Origin: Granulosicoccus antarcticus IMCC3135
Lineage (GTDB): Bacteria; Pseudomonadota; Gammaproteobacteria; Granulosicoccales; Granulosicoccaceae
Assembly: GCF_002215215.1 (NCBI RefSeq)
Contig: NZ_CP018632.1
Location: 3,592,501-3,656,500 of the forward strand
Length of the DNA: 64,000 nucleotides
Direction of reading: 5' to 3'
The notes below the pieces were generated by a model, which ran no database searches, was not told the origin of the DNA, and saw only the letters and a program-made list of their open reading frames with translations. Position 1 is the first letter of the stretch. Every line of letters begins with the position of its first letter. The position numbers and the translations under genes are program-made. Of this stretch, positions 35,664-44,325 are shown piece by piece.

Positions 35664-36803
35664 ATGAAAAAATTAGTCAGCCTGCTTTTCGCCGGCGCTG
35701 TGATACTGGGTGCCTATGTGCTGTCCTTTGGCATGCCAGCGTCACTGACCGGGCTCTTGCCCGGTGCATCAGAAACGGTGGCTGAAAAAGCAGGCCCCGG
35801 GGCTCCGGCTGGCAGGCCACAACGTCCAGGGGGTGGCGCGACGACTGTCGTGGTCGAACCTCTCAAGCAAGAGCCCTATACCGATATTCTGCGCGCCATC
35901 GGCAGTACGGTTGCGCAGCGCAGTGTCAATGTCGTTGCCATCGTTGCCGGCGAAGTGACGGAGTCGTTGATAGAGGCCAATGCTGAAGTGGCTGCAGGAG
36001 ACATCCTGGTCGAGCTGGATAACCGGACCGAGATCCTCAATCTGGAGATTGCGCAAGCCGAGCTGGATCAGGCCCAGCAGACCGTCGAGCGTTATAAAGG
36101 CCTGTTGACAAACTCTTACGTGACAGCCGTTGATGTTGCCGATGCTAATGTTGCGGTGCGTTTGGCTGAGGCGGCTGTTGGCCTGGCCAAAATTGCTCTG
36201 GAAGACCGGACCATTCGTGCCCCAATTGACGGTCGTCTGGGCTTGAGTGATGTGGAGGTCGGTGACCGGATCAGCGCCGAGCAGGTGATTGTCACCATTG
36301 ATGATACGGAAACACTCCTGATCGAATTCGAACTTCCGGAGAGATCCATCGGTCTGTTGGAAAAAGGCCGCGCCGTCCTGGCAAACACACCGGTTTTCAC
36401 CGGTCGGACGTTTGAAGGTGAGATCTTTGCTTTTGACAGTCGCCTGGATAGCGTGACGCGTAGCGTGACAGTACGTGCACGGATCGACAATCCTGATCGC
36501 AAGTTGTGGTCTGGCATGACCTTCGCCATACGCCTGGTCAATGAAATCGAGAAGCTGCCGGCAGTGCCTGCAACCGCCATTACCTGGAGTCGTGCCGGTT
36601 CTGCCGTATGGACAGACACGGACGGCGTTGCTGCTCGTGTGCCTGTCACTATTCTGTATCGCGAAGGTGATCGGGTCTGGATTGAAACTGACATCGCCGA
36701 GGGCAGCTCCATTGTTACCGAAGGTGCGCAAAAATTACGTGAAGGTGGAGCGTTGCTTGTGGATGGAGCCGAAAGAAGGCCACGGCCCGAGGAACCGGCA
36801 TGA
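35664..36803 (+). CDS. RND efflux periplasmic adaptor (membrane fusion protein)
   Basis: HlyD/AcrA-family adaptor of 379 residues: N-terminal membrane anchor (KKLVSLLFAGAVILGAYVLSF), a Pro/Gly-rich linker, split lipoyl domain (AIVAGEVTESLIEANAEVAAGDILVELDN and APIDGRLGLSDVEVGDRI), a short coiled coil between, and a beta-barrel region. The Met at 35664 is chosen as start because the anchor begins there; a TTG-started frame opens 24 bases earlier. It shares ATGA with the pump gene. No outer-membrane channel gene is adjacent, so the pump must use one from elsewhere. Confidence 0.92.
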   Translation: MKKLVSLLFAGAVILGAYVLSFGMPASLTGLLPGASETVAEKAGPGAPAGRPQRPGGGATTVVVEPLKQEPYTDILRAIGSTVAQRSVNVVAIVAGEVTESLIEANAEVAAGDILVELDNRTEILNLEIAQAELDQAQQTVERYKGLLTNSYVTAVDVADANVAVRLAEAAVGLAKIALEDRTIRAPIDGRLGLSDVEVGDRISAEQVIVTIDDTETLLIEFELPERSIGLLEKGRAVLANTPVFTGRTFEGEIFAFDSRLDSVTRSVTVRARIDNPDRKLWSGMTFAIRLVNEIEKLPAVPATAITWSRAGSAVWTDTDGVAARVPVTILYREGDRVWIETDIAEGSSIVTEGAQKLREGGALLVDGAERRPRPEEPA

Positions 36804-39800
36804 CCGATAGCAACCTGCACCGGGTGGGACGATCCGGTTTTGCGGATCTGTTTGTCGCGCGCCCCATTCTGGGCATGGTCCTCAACTTTCTGGTGCTGAT
36901 CGCAGGGCTTGCGGCACTCAGCAGTGTCGATGTGCGTGAAATGCCCGATGTCGACCAGCCCGTTCTGTCGGTACGCACAGACTACGAAGGCGCCGTTCCT
37001 GCCACGGTAGACCAGGACGTCACACAAGTGCTGGAGGATGCCTTGAGCGCCCTTGATGGCGTCTCCTATATGGAGTCGCAGTCATCAACCGGTTCCAGCA
37101 GAATCACAATCGATCTGTCCGATGGTACAGACGTGGATATCGCCGCCAGTGAGGCGCGTGAAATCGTGTCGGCAACGCTGGGTCAGCTACCCGATGATAT
37201 CGATGATCCGCAAGTCACCAAAAGCGACACCAATTCAGACGCCATCATTCGTCTCGCCATTCTGGGTGATGCCACCCTGGACGAGTTGACAGCGTTGGCT
37301 GAGGGGGTGATCTATGATCGCTTGTCGCTTATTGATGGCATCGCGGAGGTCACTGTGCAAGGCAACCGTGCAGACGAGTTCCGTGTCACGCTTGATATTC
37401 CATCGCTCATGAGTCGTGGACTAACCATCTTTGACGTGTCTGACGCCTTGTCAGCCTTGCGTGATGACACCCCGCTGGGCTCTATTGAAGGTAGCTCTCA
37501 GGCGTTGGCGCTGCGCGTTGGCAATCCGGACATAACGATCGAAACGGTTGAACAGATCCCGGTCGACGCAACGACGCGCGTCTCGGACATCGCATTTGTT
37601 CAATTGACGGCTGAAGATAACGACGTCACAGCCCGCGTCAATGGCGTTACAGCCATTGGTCTGGATATCACACGCCAGTCTGTCGGTAATACATTATCGA
37701 TTTCAAAAGCTGTCCGCATTGCGGTAGCCGAACTGCAAGATGACATGCCAGAGGGGGTGGATTTACTCATTACCACCGACGACGGCGTGTTCATTGAAAA
37801 CTCGATCTCTGAGGTCATAAAGTCAATCTTGCTGGCAACTGTAATCGTGATCGCGGTCATTTTTGCTTTCTTGCGCTCCTTCCGGGCCACCATCATTCCG
37901 GCAGTTACCATCCCGGTGGCATTGGTCGGTACGTTGGCGGCTATCTGGCTGACAGGCTTCTCGGTCAATACCATCAGTCTGTTGGCGCTGGTTCTTGCCA
38001 CGGGACTGGTGGTGGACGATGCCATCGTCGTGATCGAAAATATCGTGCGCAAACGCAAGGCGGGCATGGGTGCGTTTGCAGCCGCTGCCGAAGGCACTAA
38101 CGAAGTGTTCTTCGCCGTGATATCAACAACGGCGACGCTTGCAGCCGTTTTCATCCCTATCTCATTCCTGCCGGGTCAGGCCGGCGGCGTTTTCTCCGAA
38201 TTCGGCTTTGTGCTGGCGTTTGCGGTTACCTTGTCGTCCATTACCGCGTTGACGCTCGCCCCTGTAATGGCAGCCTTGCTGGATCCGGGAAAACCCGATG
38301 CCAAACAGAGTGCTGAACCCCAGCGTCCGGGTCTGCTCGCACAAGGGTTTGAACGGATCATGGATTGGGCCATCCGAACTCCCGTGCTGGTACTGGCCAT
38401 AGCTATCGCATTCGCACTTATTGCAGGTGGTGCGGCGAACACACTGACATCCGAAATCACGCCCAGTGAAGATCGTGGATTCTTTCTGATCCAGGCGCGA
38501 GGACCGAGCGACACAACAACGGAATACCTGGACACGCAGGTCGCGCAGATCGAGGACATTCTGGCGCCTTATCGCGCCAGTGGCGAGATCGCCAGCGTGC
38601 AGAGCATCATCGGTATTCAAGGCGGCACGAGTGCCATTATCATCGTGCGCTTGCCCGATTGGGCCGATCGTGATCGCTCGCAGCAGGACACGGTTGCCGA
38701 AATCAACAAGCAACTGTCGTCGGTGCCAGGCGTTCAGGTCTCGGCACGCACAACCAACAGCCTGAACATCCGTGGCGCCGGTCAGGGGCTGACCTTCGCG
38801 GTGACGGGCAAGAATGTAGGTGACATGACTGCGGCGGCTGAAGATCTGGTCGCAGCCATGGGCGGGGATCAGGCCTTTGTCAATCCACAGCTTTCCAACG
38901 ACAGCGTTGAGGCGCAACTCGAGTTGCGCGTAGACGATGAGATGGCTGGCGCATTTGGTCTGACGGAAGCTGAAATAACGGAGACGGTCAGCGCATTGGT
39001 GCAGGGCAGCGTTGCCGTCAGCGTCTTTCAGGACGACACAGAGACGGATGTCAATCTGGTGCCTGGTGGTCCGCCCATTAATGACCCGTCCGATCTGGAG
39101 TCACTGTTTCTGCGCCTGCCAGGTGGGGAATACGTGCCGCTTTCGGTGGTCGCAACGCTTGATACCATCGTGAGTTCCTCGCAAATCGAAAGACAAGGGG
39201 GTTCGTTGGCTGTGTCAGTCCAAGCCAACCTGGGTAGCGGTGTCGACATCGGCACGGCTATGGCGCAGCTGGATTCACTGGCAGCAGAGATGCTACCAGC
39301 CGGTATGGGCATCACCTACACGGGTGAGGCGGCTACGCTTGCAGATGGTCAGGCAGGATTCTATCTGGTCTTTGGCGTGGCGTTAGTGGTGGTATTCCTC
39401 GTCTTGTCAGCACAATTTGAAAGTTTTGTCAGCGCCATTGTCATCTTGCTGACCGTGCCATTCGGTCTGGCCGCAGCGTTGATGGCTATTTCACTGACCG
39501 GTGGCTCCTTGAATTACTACAGTCAGATAGGTCTGGTCATGCTGATTGGGGTCATGGCCAAGAATGGTATTCTGATCGTCGAATTCGCCAATCAGTTACG
39601 CGAGGCCGGCCAGGACATAGATTCCGCTATTCGTGATGCGCTGCGATTGCGTATACGGCCTGTCATGATGACGATGGTCTCGACCGTCTGTGGTGGCCTG
39701 CCTTTGATCTTCACCTCGGGTGCCGGTGCCGAGGCGCGCATCGCCGTGGGTTGGGTCATTGTGGGTGGGTTGGGCTTTGCAACAACCTTCACCCTGTTCC

Positions 39801-39904
39801 TGACACCGGTCTTCTACCGCTGGATTGCCGTTTGGGGAAATGAGCCGGGTAAGTCGGCAAAACGTCTGAGCAAGGAGCGTCAGGTTCCGGTTAGCGTCGC
39901 TTGA
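36800..39904 (+). CDS. RND-family multidrug efflux transporter
   Basis: AcrB/MdtBC-type inner-membrane pump of 1034 residues, the full family length. It shows the N-terminal helix (FVARPILGMVLNFLVLIAGL), two large periplasmic loops, and the proton-relay Asp pair in LATGLVVDDAIVVIENIVR (TM4). The C-terminal half ends with SQIGLVMLIGVMAKNGILIVEFANQ and LGFATTFTLFLTPVFYRW. It is fully open with no sign of damage. The substrate is not predictable; no local repressor of the usual TetR type adjoins it. Confidence 0.94.
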   Translation: MTDSNLHRVGRSGFADLFVARPILGMVLNFLVLIAGLAALSSVDVREMPDVDQPVLSVRTDYEGAVPATVDQDVTQVLEDALSALDGVSYMESQSSTGSSRITIDLSDGTDVDIAASEAREIVSATLGQLPDDIDDPQVTKSDTNSDAIIRLAILGDATLDELTALAEGVIYDRLSLIDGIAEVTVQGNRADEFRVTLDIPSLMSRGLTIFDVSDALSALRDDTPLGSIEGSSQALALRVGNPDITIETVEQIPVDATTRVSDIAFVQLTAEDNDVTARVNGVTAIGLDITRQSVGNTLSISKAVRIAVAELQDDMPEGVDLLITTDDGVFIENSISEVIKSILLATVIVIAVIFAFLRSFRATIIPAVTIPVALVGTLAAIWLTGFSVNTISLLALVLATGLVVDDAIVVIENIVRKRKAGMGAFAAAAEGTNEVFFAVISTTATLAAVFIPISFLPGQAGGVFSEFGFVLAFAVTLSSITALTLAPVMAALLDPGKPDAKQSAEPQRPGLLAQGFERIMDWAIRTPVLVLAIAIAFALIAGGAANTLTSEITPSEDRGFFLIQARGPSDTTTEYLDTQVAQIEDILAPYRASGEIASVQSIIGIQGGTSAIIIVRLPDWADRDRSQQDTVAEINKQLSSVPGVQVSARTTNSLNIRGAGQGLTFAVTGKNVGDMTAAAEDLVAAMGGDQAFVNPQLSNDSVEAQLELRVDDEMAGAFGLTEAEITETVSALVQGSVAVSVFQDDTETDVNLVPGGPPINDPSDLESLFLRLPGGEYVPLSVVATLDTIVSSSQIERQGGSLAVSVQANLGSGVDIGTAMAQLDSLAAEMLPAGMGITYTGEAATLADGQAGFYLVFGVALVVVFLVLSAQFESFVSAIVILLTVPFGLAAALMAISLTGGSLNYYSQIGLVMLIGVMAKNGILIVEFANQLREAGQDIDSAIRDALRLRIRPVMMTMVSTVCGGLPLIFTSGAGAEARIAVGWVIVGGLGFATTFTLFLTPVFYRWIAVWGNEPGKSAKRLSKERQVPVSVA

Positions 39905-39928
39905 TTTCAGGGCAGCAATTGATGTGAG

Positions 39929-40929
39929 TCATCCCTTCAGATCCAGCACGAAACGAATCGTGCTGGTGCTGCCACGAAATTCTGCCTCTACATCAAACAC
40001 CCGCTCTTCTCCTGCCTCGAGTGTCGTCTGCCAGGGGGAGTTCCATCGATCCATTCCCAATGGCAGCCCGCCTTCATCCAGAAAGACGATGTTGATACCG
40101 GGCATCTCCAGCGGCACTGTGGACTGATTCACCACCCGTACCTGTAGGCCGTTTTCTGTCACCTCGAAAGTCAAGGGAATCATCGTGGGTGTGGGAATGA
40201 CGAATTCCCGGTCAAAGTAATCCAGCTGCTCGATCGCAATGCCGCCGATGACCTGTGCAGAGTTATCCAGGTTTGCTCGGAAGTAGCCAAAGTCGCCAAC
40301 ACCCAGGCATGGACTTGATTCAGGTATGTCACGCCAAGGTGAGCTGGTACCGCTGGCACCTCGGACAAATGCGGAGTCGGCAATGTAGTCGCTGAGGTGT
40401 TCGCCTTGAACATTCAGCAAGGAGATACCCGTGGCCCTTATATGGCAGTGCGTGCTGGCTGAATTGTTCCTGACAATGCCGACTGCCAGATCGCTGTCCA
40501 GTATGGAGGTGCGATTGCCTCGTAGCAGGTAGATACCCACCATCTCCAGATCTTCTGCATGCTTGGTCAGGGTATAGGGGATGATTCGTCTCAGTTCGCT
40601 GTTCAGCATCGTTCCCGTGCCAAGCACAGGACCGCTCACCAAGGCCGTGTTGTTGGAACGTGTATAGAACAGGCCATCTGGTGTGTCTTTGGAGAAGCTG
40701 GTTTCTGCCAGATCAGCGTCGGTGAAATCGAAAATAGACTGGGGGCCTGCGCTATAGGCTACTGGGGTGGGGTTCTCCTCCGGCCCAGTTCCGCTTGAGT
40801 TGGATTCAGATTCAATCCGCTGGTATCGAGTGTCACTTCTTCCGGTTCGGTGCTGCATGCTGAAAGCAATATCGATAGTGTGCAAATCGTGCCGAGTACG
40901 TGAACAGTGCTTCCCCGCAGTCTTTTCAT
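39929..40929 (-). pseudogene. Lipoprotein gene broken by a single frameshift
   Basis: A lipoprotein signal starts at 40929 (MKRLRGSTVHVLGTICTLSILLSAC, lipobox LLSAC) but its frame ends after about 56 codons. The remaining 270 or so residues, beginning NPTPVAYSAGPQSIFDF, continue in the -1 frame to the stop at 39929. The frames can be joined near 40765-40785, where C- and G-runs occur. One missing base would restore a protein of about 333 residues. The body has no recognised domain. A real mutation and a sequencing error are both possible. Confidence 0.65.
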
Positions 40930-41080
40930 TACGCGTATCAATGTCCGATTTCATAGAGTGATATCTCGTTCATTCTAACGTTCATCGGTTTCCATGCCGC
41001 CGTATCGCCAGCTGCCGTTGCCATTCTTGTGACCTATGTTCCACTGACAGTGTGTGTCAGTACTGCAATCTGCAGGGTGT

Positions 41081-42364
41081 CTATTCCTTGATTGCGTAAT
41101 AGCGTCCTCGAATCAAGATCGTTTTGTTGTCAAGACGATAGAACGTGCGACGGTAAACCTTGCCATCCTCCGCATTGAGCACGATGCTGTAATCATCAAT
41201 TTTGTATTCGCCAACATTGGCGGCACCGCACTTGTTGCCTTTCTTGCTGATGCTGCTTGAGCCTGACGTTGCCGTCGAGTTGACGATGGATGAATCTCCA
41301 CTGGAGTCGCATGAACTGGCAGCAATGGTCGAGCTGATTCCCGGAACAGAGGCTCCCATCATGGACGAGCTGGACGTTTTGAACCGGCCGTCTTTTGAGA
41401 GCCAGTAGTGTGAGCTGCCTGTCGCCGTATAATCAGAATTTGTCCAGAAGTTGCTCCATTCGCCGGATAATCTGAGATTCTCTTGCGCAGGCTTCATCGA
41501 GACGGGCGTGGAGTCCCTCAAATTGAACCACTTGCCAGTGGACGATATGCCACGCACCTGAATACGTTTTCCTTCTCGTCGCCATTGCCTCCAGTGTTTA
41601 GGATAGTTTTTCTTGTCAGCGGTGACATCCAGATAGTCGACGGGAGTGGCAGGATTGAATCGTGCGGTATTGTCCTTGTACAGAACCAGAATATCGTATT
41701 TATTGAGTTGTCCCAGAAAGAGAACATCCACTACATTCCTGAGGTCAGGGCTTTTCTTCGTGGTTTGTAAGGGCGCGGCGCTGGAATCCGTTTTTACGGG
41801 TTTTTTCTGCGGCTCGTTTTTCTGCGGCTCGTTTTTCTGTGGCTCGTTTTTCTGTGGCTCGTTTTTCGCCTGATTCTGTTGCCTGGTCGGGGGCTTGCTC
41901 TGCTTGTTGCCATTGGCTGCAACCGGATATGAACCCTTGGCAATGACAACCTTGTTACCATGGCCCATCAAGGCCGGTTTGAATCTATTGCCGCCGTAAT
42001 GGCTGACACGATTCTTGTCTCCGGCCAGCACGATCTTGCTAACGCGATTGATTGTTGCGACGTTTTTGTCGCCACCGATCCAAAGCGATACGGCTGAGCC
42101 GTCTGTGGTGCCGCTTTGTGTCACGGTATTGTTGTTTCCAGCGATCTTTATTTCGCGTGCGCTGTCAAAGGTGACGGTAATGTCGTTGCCGGGGAGCCAG
42201 ATTTCATCGCAATTTCCGTGTATGCGGATAGTGGAATTATCATTGACAGTGTTGAGCCTGTCATCGCAACCATATTCGAGCGTTGTTTGAGCAAACAGAG
42301 GCGTTTGCACAGTCGTCGTGCAGGCAATGAAGATCATTGCTGCTGACAGAGTCTTGTTTTTCAT
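41081..42364 (-). CDS. Exported DUF3060-type protein with a NEPQK repeat linker
   Basis: Protein of 427 residues from ATG 42364. It has a signal peptide (KNKTLSAAMIFIACTTTVQTPLFAQ), then a repetitive beta region of the DUF3060 kind (IRIHGNCDEIWLPGNDITVT, EIKIAGNNNTVTQSG, KIVLAGDKNRVSHYG). A low-complexity linker with four NEPQK units follows, then a C-terminal Ser-rich domain with GEWSNFWTNSDYTATGSSHYW and YYAIKE at the end. It is likely surface or periplasmic. Function is unknown. The DUF3060 assignment rests on the x-I-x-G-x-x-N-x-V pattern. Confidence 0.65.
   Translation of the reverse strand: MKNKTLSAAMIFIACTTTVQTPLFAQTTLEYGCDDRLNTVNDNSTIRIHGNCDEIWLPGNDITVTFDSAREIKIAGNNNTVTQSGTTDGSAVSLWIGGDKNVATINRVSKIVLAGDKNRVSHYGGNRFKPALMGHGNKVVIAKGSYPVAANGNKQSKPPTRQQNQAKNEPQKNEPQKNEPQKNEPQKKPVKTDSSAAPLQTTKKSPDLRNVVDVLFLGQLNKYDILVLYKDNTARFNPATPVDYLDVTADKKNYPKHWRQWRREGKRIQVRGISSTGKWFNLRDSTPVSMKPAQENLRLSGEWSNFWTNSDYTATGSSHYWLSKDGRFKTSSSSMMGASVPGISSTIAASSCDSSGDSSIVNSTATSGSSSISKKGNKCGAANVGEYKIDDYSIVLNAEDGKVYRRTFYRLDNKTILIRGRYYAIKE
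41805..41866. repeat. 15-bp minisatellite coding for NEPQK repeats
   Basis: Four tandem copies of TTCTGYGGCTCGTTT (plus-strand sense), differing only at C/T in the sixth position, inside the DUF3060 gene. Being a multiple of three, copy-number change alters linker length without breaking the frame. Confidence 0.85.
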
Positions 42365-42673
42365 GTCGTGATTTTCCTTGCTGGAGGGGTGGAGTGCATG
42401 CATGTACTCCACTGCTGTTCAATTTCACCCAGACGCCGAGATAATGGACCGGTACGTCGTTGAATTATTGCAGAGAAAGCTGACTGGGCGCTTAATATCT
42501 TGTTTTCCAATTGGCAATACACGTCGTTGAAAGAGCTCTCAATGACTAAATGACATGCACATGGTGGCGCCTCGCAGGGCAGAGCGAGAGGTCACTGTTT
42601 GGGTGACACTTGGGAAGTGTCGCTAGGATTAATATTGAATTATTCTTGTAGTGTTTAGTCGTATCGTAGAAAC
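42365..42673. other. Intergenic stretch between the DUF3060 gene and the IS element
   Basis: No gene is visible. A perfect 7-bp hairpin GACACTT-GGG-AAGTGTC lies at 42605-42621, and the last 60 bases are AT-rich (promoter-like or the target of the IS insertion). Confidence 0.5.
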
Positions 42674-43312
42674 CCACGTCCTCCGGACGTGGTCAGAGGG
42701 CTGAGGCTTTGCCGATAGTCCGACTCAATGGTAAACCTCTCGTGAGCTATCCCCATAGCCTCATTCGAGGAATACCAATGAGTCGTTTTAAGAAGCTATC
42801 ACACACGATATGGCACTGCCAATATCATGTGGTTTGGACACCCAAGTATCGGTACCGGGTTCTTGCCGGTTCGGTGAAACAAGAAGTATCCAGTTGTATT
42901 AGGGCTTTTTCGGAGCAGAAGAAGTGCGAAGTGGTGGAGTTGAACGTGCAGATCGACCACGTTCACTTGATCGTGTCGATACCGCCGAAGCTGTCGGTAT
43001 CGGATTATGTCGGAATGGTGAAGGGGAGGACGGCAATACGAGTTCTCCAGCGTTTCAAAGAGTTACGGACAAAGCCGTATTGGGGCAATCACTTCTGGAC
43101 AAAGGGGTACTGCGTTGACACGGTGGGTTTGGATCTGGAAAAGATCCAGGCTTATGTTCGGTATCAAGATAAGAAGGATCAACAAATAGAGCAGCGCCAG
43201 CTCGGGCTGTAGTTATGTAAATGCTGGGGGGTTGGCTTCCTGGTCGTCTCTGACGGCCAGGCATACCGGGCCCCTATGGGGCCGACTCAAGCCCCTGCGC
43301 TCCGCGTAGGGA
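42674..43312 (+). mobile_element. IS200/IS605-type insertion sequence (TnpA only)
   Basis: The single transposase gene is flanked by subterminal hairpins as expected for this family. On the left is CCACGTCC-TCC-GGACGTGG at 42674-42692. On the right are GGCCCC-TAT-GGGGCC at 43269-43283 and CCCTGCGC-TCC-GCGTAGGG ending at 43311. These elements have no terminal inverted repeats or target duplication, so the exact ends cannot be fixed; coordinates mark the outer hairpins. Confidence 0.72.
42778..43212 (+). CDS. tnpA: IS200-like Y1 transposase
   Basis: Single-strand transposase of 144 residues, complete. The HUH metal motif is IDHVHLIVSIPPK, and the nucleophilic Tyr lies in the helix KIQAYVRYQDKK. 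The N-terminal HTIWHCQYHVVWTPKYRYRVL is highly typical. The start at 42778 follows GAGGAA at a good distance, though the frame is open for 23 more codons upstream. No TnpB gene accompanies it, as in the IS200 group. Confidence 0.92.
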   Translation: MSRFKKLSHTIWHCQYHVVWTPKYRYRVLAGSVKQEVSSCIRAFSEQKKCEVVELNVQIDHVHLIVSIPPKLSVSDYVGMVKGRTAIRVLQRFKELRTKPYWGNHFWTKGYCVDTVGLDLEKIQAYVRYQDKKDQQIEQRQLGL

Positions 43313-43572
43313 TCTTTTAGTATTGCAAGTCTGGTATTTACAGCCGTTCAGTATCTGATCAGTATTTCTGTACATGATGTCATTGTCGGCAGTGCGAAAG
43401 GTGGGGGCGGTATTTATATCTGCAGTTAAGTGCACAGGGTTACATCTACAGCACTTACAATTCACTCACTTTCACGAAACAACGCTCCATGTCGTTCAAG
43501 TGTTGCATCGACATTCCGATATGGCTCTTGAATCTGAATCTGAATGCTGACCAGTAAAAGGATAGACAAACC

Positions 43573-44181
43573 ATGAAAGTAATCAGTACGACACTCATCG
43601 CAGCTTTGATCTTGGTAGGTTGCTCGTCTTCGGACTCTGACAATGACAACGATCCTGTAGATACGGGTGATACCGTAATCGATGATGGCGGCATGGACAG
43701 CAGGTAGAGGGTATCCTGCTGGCATCAACAACTACTCTTGATGACGGCAGGGTCGAGATTGATTATACGTGTAATGGGGAAGGGGCTTTGACCAGCATCG
43801 GTCGTGGTCGAAGCATCGTTGACTTTCACAGGTGACTACTTTGATTGGGACAATCCCGTGAGTGAGAATGATAACGATTACCCAGTGAGTGATCTTGGCT
43901 CACCAGTGGCCATTTCTGCGACAGAAGATTCCGCCTCGGATGTAGAGATGCTGGAAAATACTCCGAAGGATAATGAGGCGCAATGGCAGAACGGTGAACT
44001 GACCATTACGGCTGAGGACGGCAGTATCGTCAGCTTGCGTCCATCCAGTGAAGACAAGATGCTGGTAGAGATCGAGTTGAATGATTCGGGAGATATTCAG
44101 ATGCGTAACTGGTCGGAAGGCTTCAGTGTTGATTGTCCCAGCCTTGTTGACGGTTGCGGTGACAACGCCCTGAAGTTCTGA
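43573..44181 (+). pseudogene. Lipoprotein gene with two compensating frameshifts
   Basis: Starts with a lipoprotein signal (MKVISTTLIAALILVGCSSS; lipobox ILVGC) and an Asp-rich linker, and stops at 43705. The next 30 codons continue sensibly in the -1 frame (VEGILLASTTTLDDGRVEID). The original frame resumes near 43800 (VVEASLTFTGDYFDWDNPVS) and runs to 44181. Joined, the product would be about 200 residues, acidic, with a Cys pair near the end. The family is not recognised. Two nearby indels make decay more likely than error. Confidence 0.6.
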
Positions 44182-44182
44182 C

Positions 44183-44310
44183 TACCAGATCGCTGTTCTG
44201 TATCGTTCCCGAGCCAAACACTGACCGCTCAACAGGGCCGTGTTGTTGGAACGTATATAGAACAGGCCATCCGGTTCGGAGCTGCCTGGTGTGTGTCAGT
44301 ATCGTTATCT
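44183..44310 (-). repeat. Diverged partial duplicate of the 40.5-kb lipoprotein gene
   Basis: The plus-strand text at about 44203-44275 closely follows 40608-40680, including the shared 16-base GGCCGTGTTGTTGGAACG-type core and TATAGAACAGGCCATC. Shorter similarities match 44183-44206 to 40482-40505 and 44288-44310 to the spacer near 41050. It is a remnant of a paralogue, oriented like the 39.9-40.9 kb gene, with internal deletion. Confidence 0.7.
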
Positions 44311-44325
44311 ACAGGATGAAGGCGC

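Noticed and set aside
35769-37027. Frames of about 300 residues antisense to the RND adaptor gene
   Set aside because: High-GC codon bias leaves the opposite strand open; no ribosome binding sites or domains.
41805-41866. Short tandem repeats considered as a CRISPR array
   Set aside because: The units are contiguous 15-mers without spacers and in frame in a protein gene; no cas genes are present.
42605-42621. Hairpin GACACTT-GGG-AAGTGTC considered as the IS200-type left end
   Set aside because: It is about 70 bases outside the CCACGTCC hairpin that is typical of the element and has no matching right-hand partner.
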